Assembly: GCA_030038995.1 (NCBI GenBank) | Contig: JASHQS010000067.1 | Location: forward strand, 20,217 to 84,216 | Direction of reading: 5' to 3' | Origin: Xanthobacteraceae bacterium | GTDB lineage: Bacteria; Pseudomonadota; Alphaproteobacteria; Rhizobiales; Xanthobacteraceae | DNA: 64,000 bases | Shown: in pieces, positions 8,916 to 17,827 of the stretch | How the letters are laid out: the number at the start of each line of letters is the position of its first letter | How positions within the stretch are numbered: position 1 is the first letter of the stretch | Translations under genes and position numbers: made by a program | The notes under the pieces: model-generated | Databases searched by the model: none | What the model was told of the DNA's origin: nothing | Seen by the model: the letters and a program-made list of their open reading frames with translations, nothing else

Positions 8916-9541
8916 ATGCCGCGGGCAAACGATTTGTCTGCTGTGAAGTCCTCTACCATGGCGGCGGCCTGTTGGGAACGGCTGGCAGGCGCCGGCTTAT
9001 ATGCTGAGCGCCGGCCCTCTGCAGGATCGCGGTCATTCATCGAGGTCTGTGACAGCCCACCGCCCCTGCTGGCACTGCGGCCCTCTTGCCGCAGCAATAA
9101 CCGGAGGATTCGTTTGTTCGAAACAGCACGGCCGCGGCGCTTGGCGGTGGGGCGTTTTCGCGCCAGACCGCCGTGCCGGTGTTGGCCAGCGCAAACGGGC
9201 CACGGCGGGGACGGGCAGATCGCCAATGTAACAGTTCTGACAGAGCCGGCGCAGGGCCCAAATCCAACCCCAGCCAGGCCTTTCCACAAGGCGCGCTTGT
9301 CCGGGTGTCGGGTTGACGGAAAAGGTGAAATGTACCATAGCGTCGGTGGGGACGGCGGCAGAGCCAAGCCGAGAAAATGCGAGGCGTTTTGCGCTAAAAC
9401 CCGCCGCAATTTTCGACTGATCCTCGCAGCCGCTGACACGCATCTCTGCTGGTGTGACGTGGCTAGCTTACGCAACAGATGCGGCCCGCGATGACGACGT
9501 GCTTCGGGCCATCCGGCGGGGATGGGGCAAGAGGGGCGGTA
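8916..9541. other. Non-coding divergent intergenic region
   Basis: About 620 bases between the minus-strand acyltransferase and the plus-strand transaldolase-like gene. Both strands were read and no open frame shows family-like sequence. It should carry the promoters of two divergent transcription units. A GAGGGGCGG ribosome-site-like string stands just before ATG 9542. Its size makes it a reasonable place for regulatory sites, but none was recognised. Confidence 0.5.
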
Positions 9542-10297
9542 ATGGAGCGGCTGAAGCAGCTACGCGTCAAGTTGTTCGCTGACGGTGCCGATTTCGACAC
9601 TATCGTGGCGCTGGCCGCCAATCCGATCATCCGCGGCTTTACCACCAATCCGACTCTGGCGCGCAATGCGGGCGTGCGGGATTATGAGGATTTCGGACGC
9701 AAGGTGCTCGCCGCCGTGCCCGATCGCCCGGTGTCGCTGGAAGTTTTCGCCGACGACTTTGCCGCAATGGCGCGCCAAGCACGCGTGCTTGCGAGTTGGG
9801 GCAAAAACGTCAACGTCAAGATACCGGTCACCAATACCCACAGAGAGTTTTCCGGCGATCTCATCCGGCGCCTGTCCGCCGAAGGCATCGTCGTCAATGT
9901 CACCGCCATCACCACGGTGGACCAGGTGCGGCGTGTGGCGGAAAATCTCTATCCCGACGCGCCGGCGATCGTGTCCGTGTTCGCCGGACGGATTGCCGAT
10001 ACCGGAGTAGATCCGGTGCCGATGATGGCGGCGGCGGCGCAAGTGCTGCGGCAACGCCCAAAGGCGGAACTGCTATGGGCCAGCCCTCGCGAGCTTCTCA
10101 ACGTGTTCCACGCCGACGCGGCCGGCTGCCACATCATTACCGCCACCAAGGATATCCTGGCGAAGCTCAGCCTGGTCGGCAAGGATTTGGACGAGTATTC
10201 GCTCGAGACGGTCAAGATGTTTCGGCGCGATGCAGTTGCCGCCGGTTTCGAGATCGGGGATCCGGTTGAGGACTCGAGCGTGCGCGCCGTGGCCTGA
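9542..10297 (+). CDS. Transaldolase / fructose-6-phosphate aldolase-like enzyme
   Basis: A protein of about 251 residues of the small transaldolase (TalC/FSA-like) class I aldolase family. The beginning LFADGADFDTIVALAANPIIRGFTTNPTL is the family N-terminus with the conserved Asp and TTNP; NVNVKIPVT carries the Schiff-base Lys; VNVTAITT and SVFAGRIADTG are the next conserved strands. ATG 9542 is used because it has a GAGGGG ribosome site and matches the family start; an ATG at 9479 would add an unrelated extension. The enzyme would move a three-carbon dihydroxyacetone unit between sugar phosphates. It heads the sugar operon, 147 bases before the next gene. Confidence 0.85.
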   Translation: MERLKQLRVKLFADGADFDTIVALAANPIIRGFTTNPTLARNAGVRDYEDFGRKVLAAVPDRPVSLEVFADDFAAMARQARVLASWGKNVNVKIPVTNTHREFSGDLIRRLSAEGIVVNVTAITTVDQVRRVAENLYPDAPAIVSVFAGRIADTGVDPVPMMAAAAQVLRQRPKAELLWASPRELLNVFHADAAGCHIITATKDILAKLSLVGKDLDEYSLETVKMFRRDAVAAGFEIGDPVEDSSVRAVA

Positions 10298-10444
10298 TGC
10301 GGGCGCCCGACCCGCCGTGGCGAACAAAGCAGCGAGCGGGCATATCGGCTGCATCTTGCCGGTGCCACGGCAGGGCTTGCGGTGGCACGAACGCTGCAGA
10401 TGCCGCGCCGCGGCGACCAACCGGATGGCAAGCAGGGACCGTAA

Positions 10445-11446
10445 ATGACGATAACGAACGTCTTGATCACCGGAGGGGCGGGCTATGTCGGGCACGTTTT
10501 GACGCCGCGGCTGTTGTCCGCCGGCTACACCGTCACGGTCTATGATGCGTTGTTTTTCGGCTGCCGTTTGCCCAACGACCTCAAGCTTCGGGTGATCAGG
10601 GGCGATATCCGCGATACTGCCAAGCTTGCCGAGGCGCTGGTGGGCCAGGATGCGGTCCTGCACCTGGCGTGCATTTCCAACGACGCCAGCTTCGAGCTTG
10701 ACGAGAAGCTTTCGCAGACCATCAATTACGACTGCTTCGAGCCGATGGTGATCGCGGCAAAGAAAGCCGGCGTGCAGCGCTTCGTCTATTGCTCATCGAG
10801 CTCCGTGTACGGCGTCTCGGACTCGCCGGACGTGACGGAAGAGCACCCGCTGGTGCCGCTGACGCTGTACAACAAGTTCAAGGGCCTGTGCGAACCCATA
10901 TTGTGGAAGCACAAGGCCGACGACTTCACCTGTGTCGTGGTGCGGCCGGCGACGATCTGCGGTTACAGCCCGCGCACGCGGCTCGACTTGTCGGTCAACA
11001 TTCTGACCAATCACGCGGTGAACAAGGGCGTCATCACCGTGTTCGGCGGCAATCAGATGCGCCCAAACCTGCACGTCGCGGACATGGTGGATGCCTATCA
11101 GCTGATGCTGGAGGGGCCGCATGACAAAATCCACGGCGAGATTTTCAACATCGGCTTTCAGAATTATTCGATCGCCGAGATCGCCGGCATGGTCAAGAGC
11201 GTGGTCGAGGAAGAGATGCCGGAAAAGGGCGATATCAAGATCACCACGACGCCGACCAATGACATGCGCTCCTATCACGTCAATTCCGACAAGGTGAAGC
11301 GCGTGCTCGGCTTTGCGCCGAAGCGCAGCGTCGAAGACGCCATCCGCGACCTGACGCGCGCGTTCCGCAATTATCTCTTGCCGGACAGCTTCGACGATGA
11401 CTGCTACTATAACGTCCGGACCATGAAGAAGCTCGGAGTGCAATGA
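10445..11446 (+). CDS. NAD-dependent sugar epimerase/dehydratase (extended SDR)
   Basis: A 333-residue extended SDR. The Rossmann motif is LITGGAGYVG (residues 7-16), RGDIRD binds adenine, SSSSVYG gives the catalytic Ser region and YNKFK supplies the Tyr-x-x-x-Lys pair. The C-terminal part has RPNLHVADMVDAY, typical of nucleotide-sugar epimerases and dehydratases. The last four bases overlap the next epimerase gene (ATGA), so the two are translationally coupled. It would act on a nucleotide-bound sugar in the cytoplasm, by 4-epimerisation, dehydration or reduction. Sequence alone does not settle which. Confidence 0.88.
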   Translation: MTITNVLITGGAGYVGHVLTPRLLSAGYTVTVYDALFFGCRLPNDLKLRVIRGDIRDTAKLAEALVGQDAVLHLACISNDASFELDEKLSQTINYDCFEPMVIAAKKAGVQRFVYCSSSSVYGVSDSPDVTEEHPLVPLTLYNKFKGLCEPILWKHKADDFTCVVVRPATICGYSPRTRLDLSVNILTNHAVNKGVITVFGGNQMRPNLHVADMVDAYQLMLEGPHDKIHGEIFNIGFQNYSIAEIAGMVKSVVEEEMPEKGDIKITTTPTNDMRSYHVNSDKVKRVLGFAPKRSVEDAIRDLTRAFRNYLLPDSFDDDCYYNVRTMKKLGVQ

Positions 11447-12444
11447 GCGTGGCGCGGCACGTCGCGGTCGTCACCGGCGGCGCCGGGTTCATCGGCAGCC
11501 ACATGGTGGATCATCTCATCGAGCGCGGCTGCCGGGTGCGGGTCATCGACAACCTGCGCGGCGGCCGGCTCGCCAATCTCGCCCAGCACCGCGGCAATCC
11601 GGACTTGGCGTTCGAAGAGGCCGATATCCGCGACCTGGAGCCGGGCGACGCGGTGTTCGCCGGCGCCGCTTACGTGTTCCATTTCGCCGGCATCGGCGAC
11701 ATCGTGCCGTCGATCGAGCAGCCTATCGAATACATGGACACCAACGTGCAGGGCACCGTCCGCGTTCTGGAATGCGCCCGCCACGCGGCGGCGCGCAAGT
11801 TCGTCTACGCGGCCTCGTCTTCTTGTTATGGCATCGCTGCGGTGCCGACGGCCGAGCAGAACCCGATCGCGCCGCAATATCCGTATGCCTTGTCCAAATA
11901 TCAGGGCGAGCAGGCGGCGTTCCATTGGCACCGCGTGTATCGGCTGCCGGTCAATTCGATCCGTATCTTCAACGCCTACGGCACGCGCGTGCGCACCACC
12001 GGCGCCTACGGCGCGGTGTTCGGCGTGTTCTTCAAGCAGAAGCTCGCCGGCAAGCCGTTCACCGTGGTCGGCGACGGCACGCAGAAGCGCGACTTTCTCT
12101 ATGCGACCGACGTGGCATCCGCCTTTCTGCTGGCGGCCGAAACCAAAAAGTCGGGCGAAGTCTGGAACCTGGGCGCCGGCAATCCGCAATCGGTCAATCG
12201 GCTGGTGGAATTAATCGGCGGCCCGGTTGTTCATATCCCGAAACGGCCGGGCGAACCGGACGTGACCTGGGCGGATATCTCCAAGATCAAGCGCGATCTC
12301 GGCTGGCAGCCGCGGGTCGGCTTCGCGGAAGGAGTCGGCGCGATGATGCGGGAGATCGACAACTGGCGCGACGCGCCGCTGTGGGACCCGGATTCGATCA
12401 AACAAGCCACCCGAACCTGGTTCGAGGCGCTCGCTGCGGAGTGA
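11443..12444 (+). CDS. NAD-dependent nucleotide-sugar epimerase (UDP-glucose 4-epimerase-like)
   Basis: A 333-residue extended SDR close to the UDP-glucose/UDP-GlcNAc 4-epimerase group. It shows TGGAGFIGSHMVDHL (residues 11-25), VIDNLRGG, FHFAGIGDIVPSIEQP, ASSSCYG, YALSKYQGE with the catalytic Tyr and Lys, and RIFNAYGTR followed by VVGDGTQKRDFLYATDVA, the classic epimerase signatures. It starts inside the end of the preceding SDR gene (ATGA) and is followed after 3 bases by the nucleotidyltransferase-kinase fusion. It probably interconverts a C4 epimer pair of a nucleotide sugar for this pathway. Confidence 0.9.
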   Translation: MSVARHVAVVTGGAGFIGSHMVDHLIERGCRVRVIDNLRGGRLANLAQHRGNPDLAFEEADIRDLEPGDAVFAGAAYVFHFAGIGDIVPSIEQPIEYMDTNVQGTVRVLECARHAAARKFVYAASSSCYGIAAVPTAEQNPIAPQYPYALSKYQGEQAAFHWHRVYRLPVNSIRIFNAYGTRVRTTGAYGAVFGVFFKQKLAGKPFTVVGDGTQKRDFLYATDVASAFLLAAETKKSGEVWNLGAGNPQSVNRLVELIGGPVVHIPKRPGEPDVTWADISKIKRDLGWQPRVGFAEGVGAMMREIDNWRDAPLWDPDSIKQATRTWFEALAAE

Positions 12445-12447
12445 CCG

Positions 12448-13998
12448 ATGGAAACGCGCCTGGGCGGCGACTACCGTCGCAAGATCAAGAGCGTCGACGA
12501 GCTTTGCTCGGTGCTTGGCCCGCGGCCGCGGCAGCGCACCGTGGTGATGTGCCACGGCGTGTTTGATCTGGTGCATCCGGGCCATATCCGGCACTTGGTG
12601 TATGCCAAGGAGAAAGCCGGTATCCTGATCGCGAGCCTGACCGCCGACGCCCACATCACCAAAGCCAATTACCGGCCGTTCGTGCCGGAAGATCTGCGGG
12701 CGCTCAATCTCGCGGCGCTCGAGATGGTCGATTACGTCATCATCGACACCAATCCCACGCCGATCGAAAACATCGCGCGCCTGCAACCCGATTATTTCGC
12801 CAAGGGCTACGAGTATCAGGACGGCGGCATCAATCCCAAGACCCGGCAGGAGATCGAGGCGCTGTCGAGCTACGGCGGCGAGATTCTGTTCACGCCGGGC
12901 GACATCGTCTACTCCTCGTCGCACCTGATCGAGACCGGGCCGCCGGACATCGCCGTGGAAAAGCTCTTGGCGCTGATGGAGGCGGAGGGGCTCGATTTCG
13001 ATCACTTGCGCCGCATCCTCGATCGGTTCGATGGATTGGAAGTGCACGTCGTCGGCGACACCATCGTCGACAGCCTCACCTACACGACGATGATCGGCGG
13101 CATGGGTAAAACGCCGACGCCGAGCGTGCGCTTCGACAGCCGCGCCGACTACGTCGGCGGCGCGGCGGTTGTCGCCAAGCACCTGCGCGCCGCCGGCGCC
13201 GAGGTTGCCTTGTCAACCGTGCTCGGCGACGACGCTTTGAAGGATTTCGTGCTGGAGAATTTGGCGTTGGCCGGCGTCAAGGTGACGCCGATCGTCGATC
13301 ACGCCCGGCCGACCACCCACAAGAACGCCTACGTGTGCGACGATTATCGGCTGCTCAAGGTCGACACGCTCGACAACCGCAGCATCACCGATGTGCAGAT
13401 GGAGCAGATTGCCGGCAACGTGGCGCGGGCGCCCGGGCGCGCGGTCGTGTTCAGCGATTTCCGTCACGGCATTTTCAACCGCCGCACGATTCCCGGCCTG
13501 ACCGGCGCGATTCCACGCGGCGCGTTTCGCGTTGCCGACAGCCAGGTGGCGAGCCGCTGGGGCAATGTCCTCGAGTTCAAGGGTTTTGATCTGCTCACCC
13601 CCAACGAGCGGGAGGCGCGCTTCGCGTTGGCCGACCAGGATACCGGCGTGCGTCCGCTGGCCGCCAAGCTGCACGAGGACGCGCAGTGCAAGACCGTCAT
13701 CCTCAAGCTCGGCGATCGCGGCGTGCTGACCTGCCGCGCCGGACGGGAGCGCGATCCGCGCACGTTTTTCGTCATCGACAGTTTCGCCGAACGCGTAGCA
13801 GATGCGGTCGGCGCCGGCGACGCGCTGCTCGCCTATGCGACGCTCTCGTTCCTGGTCGATCCATCGGAAGTCGCGGCCTCCGTGCTCGGCTCGCTTGCCG
13901 CCGCGCTCGAATGCGAGGCCGAAGGCAACGTTCCGATCGGGCCGGAAGACGTGCTGCGCAAGCTCCTCGGCCTCGAAAAACGTGCCCGATTCGTCTAG
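12448..13998 (+). CDS. Bifunctional nucleotidyltransferase-PfkB sugar kinase, reversed HldE order
   Basis: A 516-residue fusion. Residues about 25-165 are a cytidylyltransferase-like domain with MCHGVFDLVHPGHIRHL (HxGH at residues 43-46) and IASLTADAHITK. Residues about 195-510 are a PfkB/ribokinase-type sugar kinase with VVGDTIVD, DYVGGAAVVAKHL, and the ATP/catalytic block DAVGAGDALLA (residues 452-462). HldE carries the same two domains in the opposite order, kinase first. With GmhB nearby, these activities would give the kinase, phosphatase and nucleotidyltransferase steps of an activated heptose pathway. The nucleotide and the sugar used are not known. Coding is tight with both neighbours. 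Confidence 0.85.
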   Translation: METRLGGDYRRKIKSVDELCSVLGPRPRQRTVVMCHGVFDLVHPGHIRHLVYAKEKAGILIASLTADAHITKANYRPFVPEDLRALNLAALEMVDYVIIDTNPTPIENIARLQPDYFAKGYEYQDGGINPKTRQEIEALSSYGGEILFTPGDIVYSSSHLIETGPPDIAVEKLLALMEAEGLDFDHLRRILDRFDGLEVHVVGDTIVDSLTYTTMIGGMGKTPTPSVRFDSRADYVGGAAVVAKHLRAAGAEVALSTVLGDDALKDFVLENLALAGVKVTPIVDHARPTTHKNAYVCDDYRLLKVDTLDNRSITDVQMEQIAGNVARAPGRAVVFSDFRHGIFNRRTIPGLTGAIPRGAFRVADSQVASRWGNVLEFKGFDLLTPNEREARFALADQDTGVRPLAAKLHEDAQCKTVILKLGDRGVLTCRAGRERDPRTFFVIDSFAERVADAVGAGDALLAYATLSFLVDPSEVAASVLGSLAAALECEAEGNVPIGPEDVLRKLLGLEKRARFV

Positions 13999-14015
13999 CG
14001 AAGCGGACTTGGGTG

Positions 14016-14948
14016 ATGCGCGTCGTCGTCGCCGGCCTTGGTGTGCAGGGACACAAGCGCCGGCGGGTGGCGGGCGCCGATTTCGTCGCCGCGGCCGATC
14101 CGGTCAATAGCGAAGCGCAATACCGCCGCATCGAAGACGTGCCGCTCGAAAGCTACGACGCGGTGCTGGCCTGCATTCCCGACGAGCCGAAGGTGGCGCT
14201 GCTCGATTACCTGTTGCGCAACGGCAAGCACGTCCTGGTCGAAAAGCCGTTGTGGGCCGCCGACGACGCCGACATCGTGCGGCTCGGGGTGCTGGCGAAG
14301 AAGAGCAGCGCGGTCTGCTACACCGCCTATAATCACCGCTTCGAGCCGCACTTCGTGCGCATGCGCGACGTCATCAAGTCGGGCCGGCTCGGCGCCATCT
14401 ATCGCTGCCGCATGTTCTACGGCAACGGCACGGCGCGCCTCGTTCGCGATTCAGAATGGCGCGATCAGGGCGCGGGCGTGCTGCCCGATCTCGGCTCGCA
14501 TCTGCTCGACACCGCGCGCTTCTGGTTCGGAGATATCGGCGACGATTTCTCGATTCTATCCAGCCGCTGTTTCGAGAACCGCGCGCCCGACCATGTCGTG
14601 CTCGGCTCGCGCGGCTCGACCCCGCAGCTCGAGCTGGAGATGACGTTGCTGAGCTGGCGTAATCACTTCACCTGCGACGTCTTTGGCGAGAACGGTTCGG
14701 CCCACATCAGATCGCTGTGCAAGTGGGGACCGTCCTCGTTCACGCTGCGCTCGCGCGTCCTGCCGAGCGGCCGCCCACCCGAGGAGACCGTCACGCTGGT
14801 GCAGGACGACCCGACCTGGGCGATCGAGTACGAGCACTTCAGGCGGCTGTGCGCCGAGCGCCGTGTCGGCGATCTGGCCGACGATCTCTGGCTCAACGGC
14901 ACGCTGCGGCGGTTGAGCGACGGCGCGATCAAGGAGCTTAAGGCATGA
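14016..14948 (+). CDS. Gfo/Idh/MocA-family oxidoreductase
   Basis: A 310-residue NAD(P)-dependent oxidoreductase. The N-terminal Rossmann fold is short: MRVVVAGLGVQGHKRR, then AAADP. The family motif with the catalytic Lys is KHVLVEKPLW, followed by YNHRFEPHFVRMRD as in the GFO_IDH_MocA C-terminal domain (GVLPDLGSHLLDTARFWFG carries the conserved Asp/His). ATG 14016 follows the stop of the kinase gene after 17 bases, and the end overlaps the next gene by ATGA. It likely oxidises or reduces a hydroxyl/keto group of the sugar intermediate, as WlbA or similar enzymes do. Confidence 0.87.
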   Translation: MRVVVAGLGVQGHKRRRVAGADFVAAADPVNSEAQYRRIEDVPLESYDAVLACIPDEPKVALLDYLLRNGKHVLVEKPLWAADDADIVRLGVLAKKSSAVCYTAYNHRFEPHFVRMRDVIKSGRLGAIYRCRMFYGNGTARLVRDSEWRDQGAGVLPDLGSHLLDTARFWFGDIGDDFSILSSRCFENRAPDHVVLGSRGSTPQLELEMTLLSWRNHFTCDVFGENGSAHIRSLCKWGPSSFTLRSRVLPSGRPPEETVTLVQDDPTWAIEYEHFRRLCAERRVGDLADDLWLNGTLRRLSDGAIKELKA

Positions 14949-16237
14949 CCTCGCCCACGGTCGGATTTGCCGGCCTTACGCACCTCGGTCTGGTATCGGC
15001 CGTCGCCGTGGCTGCCAAAGGACTGCGCGTGATCGGGTACGACCCGGATCAAGACCGCGTCCGCGACGTCGCCGAGGGGCGCCTGCCGGTCCTGGAGCCC
15101 ACCCTTGACGATCTGGCGCGCCGGTTCCGTGCGCAGCTCGCCTATACCGACCGCGTCGGCGATTTGGCCGCTTGCGACCTCGTTTACATCGCCAGCGATG
15201 TTCCGACCGACGACCGCGGGCAGAGCGATCTTTCCGGCATCGCGTCGCTGATCGAAGCCGTTATTGCGGTGCTCGGCCCGAGCACGCTTTTGTGCGTGCT
15301 CTGCCAGGTGCCGCCCGGCTTCACCCGCAAAGTGCCGCTCGACCCGGCGCGGCTCTATTATCAGGTCGAGACGCTGGTGTTCGGCCGCGCCGTCGAACGC
15401 GCCCTCAAGCCTGAGCGCTTCATTGTCGGTTGCGCCGACCCGGGGCGGCCGTTGCCGGCCGCCTATGCGGCGGTGCTCGGCGCCTTCGGTTGCCCCATCC
15501 TGCCGATGCGCTATGAAAGCGCCGAGCTCGCCAAGATCGCCATCAATTGTTGTCTGGTTGCGTCGGTCAGCATCGCCAACACGCTCGCCGATCTGGCCGA
15601 GCGCATCGGCGCCGATTGGCACGAGATCGCGCCGGCGCTGCGGCTTGACCGGCGCATCGGCCCGCATAGCTATCTCAATCCCGGATTGGGCATTGCTGGC
15701 GGCAATCTCGAACGCGATCTCGCAACCGTGCTGCGGCTATCCGCGGCCGCTGGAAGCGAAGCCGCGGTGATCGCTGCCTTCGTCGAGAACAGCCGCGTCC
15801 GACGCGATTGGGTGTTGCGGCTCATTCATCGGGAGGTGCTGCCGCGCAATGCGGCTCCGACGTTCGGCGTTTTGGGCTTGGCCTACAAGGAAAACACCCA
15901 TTCCACCAAGAACTCGCCGGCGCTGGCGCTGATCGCCAATCTGCAGGCTTGGCCGATCCGCATTTACGATCCGGCGGTGCCGGCCGACGCGGTGAACCAT
16001 CGGGCGCTTCATGCGGCGCCCAGCGCGCTCGAAGCGGCGCGTGGCAGCGACGCACTCTTGATCATGACCCCGTGGCCGGAATTTCGCGCGCTTTCGCCCG
16101 CCGATCTGGCCGCCGTCATGAGCGGACGCGTGATCGTCGATCCGTTCCGCGTGCTCGATCCAGCGGCTCTGCGCGCCGCGGGCTTCTCCTATTTTACGCT
16201 CGGTGCGCCGCCGCTTCACGACGCCGAGGAAGTTTGA
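14945..16237 (+). CDS. UDP-glucose/GDP-mannose dehydrogenase family protein lacking the catalytic Cys
   Basis: A 430-residue protein with all three dehydrogenase-family domains. It has a Rossmann start VGFAGLTHLGLVSAVAVAAKG, YDPDQDRV, IASDVPTDDRG, and the helix ESAELAKIAINCCLVASVSIANTLADL. The active-site loop normally GGxCxPKD reads GIAGGNLERDL (about residues 249-258), so both the nucleophilic Cys and the Lys are replaced. The later LAYKENTHSTKNSPAL segment is the usual NAD-binding domain junction. Without the Cys, two-step oxidation to a uronic acid is unlikely; it could stop at an aldehyde or keto product or have another role. Coupled by ATGA to the previous gene. Confidence 0.82.
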   Translation: MTSPTVGFAGLTHLGLVSAVAVAAKGLRVIGYDPDQDRVRDVAEGRLPVLEPTLDDLARRFRAQLAYTDRVGDLAACDLVYIASDVPTDDRGQSDLSGIASLIEAVIAVLGPSTLLCVLCQVPPGFTRKVPLDPARLYYQVETLVFGRAVERALKPERFIVGCADPGRPLPAAYAAVLGAFGCPILPMRYESAELAKIAINCCLVASVSIANTLADLAERIGADWHEIAPALRLDRRIGPHSYLNPGLGIAGGNLERDLATVLRLSAAAGSEAAVIAAFVENSRVRRDWVLRLIHREVLPRNAAPTFGVLGLAYKENTHSTKNSPALALIANLQAWPIRIYDPAVPADAVNHRALHAAPSALEAARGSDALLIMTPWPEFRALSPADLAAVMSGRVIVDPFRVLDPAALRAAGFSYFTLGAPPLHDAEEV

Positions 16238-16239
16238 GC

Positions 16240-17121
16240 ATGATCGAGCATCAAACGCATTCGTCGCAGCGACCGGCCCGCGCGGTCGTCATTGGCGCCG
16301 GCGGCTTTGTCGGCGGCGCGATCGTGCAACGGCTGCAAAACGAAAACGTGCCGGTGCTCGGCCTGACGCGGCGGGAGGTCGACCTCCTGCAGGAGGGTGC
16401 GGCCAAAAAGCTGGCCGGACTTTTGCACGCCGATGACGCCGTCGCTTTCGTCGCCGCCCTGGCGCCGGCGCGCCATGCGGCAGCGCTGATGCAGAACCTC
16501 GTCATGGCCGAGCAACTCATCGCCGCTCTGTCGGTGCAGCCGGTCGCGCATCTCGTCTATATCAGCTCGGACGCGGTCTATGCCGATGCCGCCAATCCTG
16601 TGACCGAGCGTTCATGCCGCCAGCCTTCCACGATGCACGGCATGATGCACGCGGCGCGCGAATTGATGCTCAAGGCCGAGGCGAAGGCGCCGCTCGCCGT
16701 CCTGCGGCCGAGCTTGCTCTACGGCGCGCGCGATCCGCACAACGGCTATGGCCCCAACCGCTTTCGCCGCCTCGCCGCAAAGGGCGAGCCGATCACGCTG
16801 TTCGGCGATGGCGAAGAGCAGCGCGATCATGTTGATGTCGACGACGTCGCCCGGCTCACGTCGCTGGTCCTGGCGCACCGCAGCCGCGGCGAGCTCAACG
16901 TCGCGACGGGAACCTCCATTTCGTTCCGCGAGGTGGCCGAGTTGGTGGTGAAATTGACCGGCAGGCCGGTCGAGATCCGCGGCACGCTGCGGCAGAATCC
17001 GATCACGCACCGGCATTTCGACATCACCGAATGCCTCAAGGCTTTCCCGCAGTTCCGCTACACGCCGCTGCGCGACGGTCTTGCACGCGCCGTTCGTGAA
17101 TCGGCAGGAGCACCGCAATGA
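16240..17121 (+). CDS. Extended SDR (epimerase/reductase-like) without canonical Tyr-Lys pair
   Basis: A 293-residue extended SDR. The cofactor motif is VVIGAGGFVGGAIVQRL (residues about 14-30), then TRREVDL, and YISSDAVYAD marks the catalytic Ser strand as in dTDP-4-dehydrorhamnose reductase relatives. Where Tyr-x-x-x-Lys is expected the protein reads HGMMHAARE, so the Tyr and Lys are His and His or nearby residues. The C-terminal part keeps LRPSLLYGARDPHNGYGPNRF and DHVDVDDVARL. ATG 16240 lies 2 bases after the previous stop; the end overlaps the methyltransferase by ATGA. It could be a reductase with altered chemistry or a non-catalytic subunit. Confidence 0.8.
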   Translation: MIEHQTHSSQRPARAVVIGAGGFVGGAIVQRLQNENVPVLGLTRREVDLLQEGAAKKLAGLLHADDAVAFVAALAPARHAAALMQNLVMAEQLIAALSVQPVAHLVYISSDAVYADAANPVTERSCRQPSTMHGMMHAARELMLKAEAKAPLAVLRPSLLYGARDPHNGYGPNRFRRLAAKGEPITLFGDGEEQRDHVDVDDVARLTSLVLAHRSRGELNVATGTSISFREVAELVVKLTGRPVEIRGTLRQNPITHRHFDITECLKAFPQFRYTPLRDGLARAVRESAGAPQ

Positions 17122-17774
17122 GAGAAGTGAACCTGCTGGCGAAACTACCGCGCGGCAAACGCAACGTTGGCGCACGCGCCGAAGCCAAGACCGCACGGAT
17201 CATCGCCATTTCGCGCGAATATGGCGAACCCTACTTCGATGGTCCGCGCACCTACGGCTACGGCGGTTACCGCTACGACGGCCGTTGGATTCCGGTCGCC
17301 GAAGACATGGTCGGGCATTTCGGGCTCAAGCCGGGCGACCGCATTCTCGACGTGGGCTGCGCCAAGGGTTTTTTGGTCAAGGACTTGCTCAAAGTCTGTC
17401 CGGGCCTTGAAGCTTTCGGCCTCGATATATCCGAGTACGCTTTGATGAAATGCGAGCCCGAGGTGGTCGGCCGCCTGCATCTGGGCAACGCCACCAAGCT
17501 GCCGTTCCCCGACAACAGTTTTCAGGCCGTGATCTCGCTCAATACGGTCCACAACCTGGAGCGTTCCGAATTGATTACGGCATTGCGCGAAATCGAGCGC
17601 GTGGCTCCGGGCCGCGGCTTCGTGCAGGTCGATTCCTACCGCACCCCCGAGCAGAAGGCCTTGTTCGAGGAATGGGTCTTGACCGCCAAGTTCCACGACT
17701 ACCCGCAGGGCTGGATCAGGCTGTTCGAGGAGGCCGGCTATACGGGCGATTATTACTGGACCATCATCGAGTAA
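17118..17774 (+). CDS. Class I SAM-dependent methyltransferase
   Basis: A 218-residue methyltransferase. Motif I is ILDVGCAKGFLVKDLL (about residues 75-90), motif II GLDIS, post-motif LGNATKLPFPDNSFQAVISLNTVHNL. The N-terminal part with YGEPYFDGPRTYGYGGYRYDGRW is unusual and may bind the sugar substrate. It ends in a short Tyr-rich tail. The start overlaps the previous gene (ATGA). A C- or O-methyl group on the pathway sugar is the natural guess given its place in the operon. The protein lacks the zinc-binding motif of C-methyltransferases such as TylC3, so O- or N-methylation is somewhat likelier. Confidence 0.85.
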   Translation: MREVNLLAKLPRGKRNVGARAEAKTARIIAISREYGEPYFDGPRTYGYGGYRYDGRWIPVAEDMVGHFGLKPGDRILDVGCAKGFLVKDLLKVCPGLEAFGLDISEYALMKCEPEVVGRLHLGNATKLPFPDNSFQAVISLNTVHNLERSELITALREIERVAPGRGFVQVDSYRTPEQKALFEEWVLTAKFHDYPQGWIRLFEEAGYTGDYYWTIIE

Positions 17775-17827
17775 CGGCCTAAAACCGCCCCGCCGCGCTC
17801 GCGGGCGGAGCGCGCGAGGGGCCGAAT

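Noticed and set aside
8187..9494. Open frame of about 435 codons on the plus strand across the acyltransferase and intergenic region
   Set aside because: It shadows the minus-strand acyltransferase and then runs into low-complexity Arg/Ala sequence. No domain is visible and GC-rich DNA readily gives such frames.
8916..9541. Possible small genes on either strand in the 0.6 kb intergenic region
   Set aside because: Frames are short, Arg/Pro-rich and without a good ribosome site or family match.
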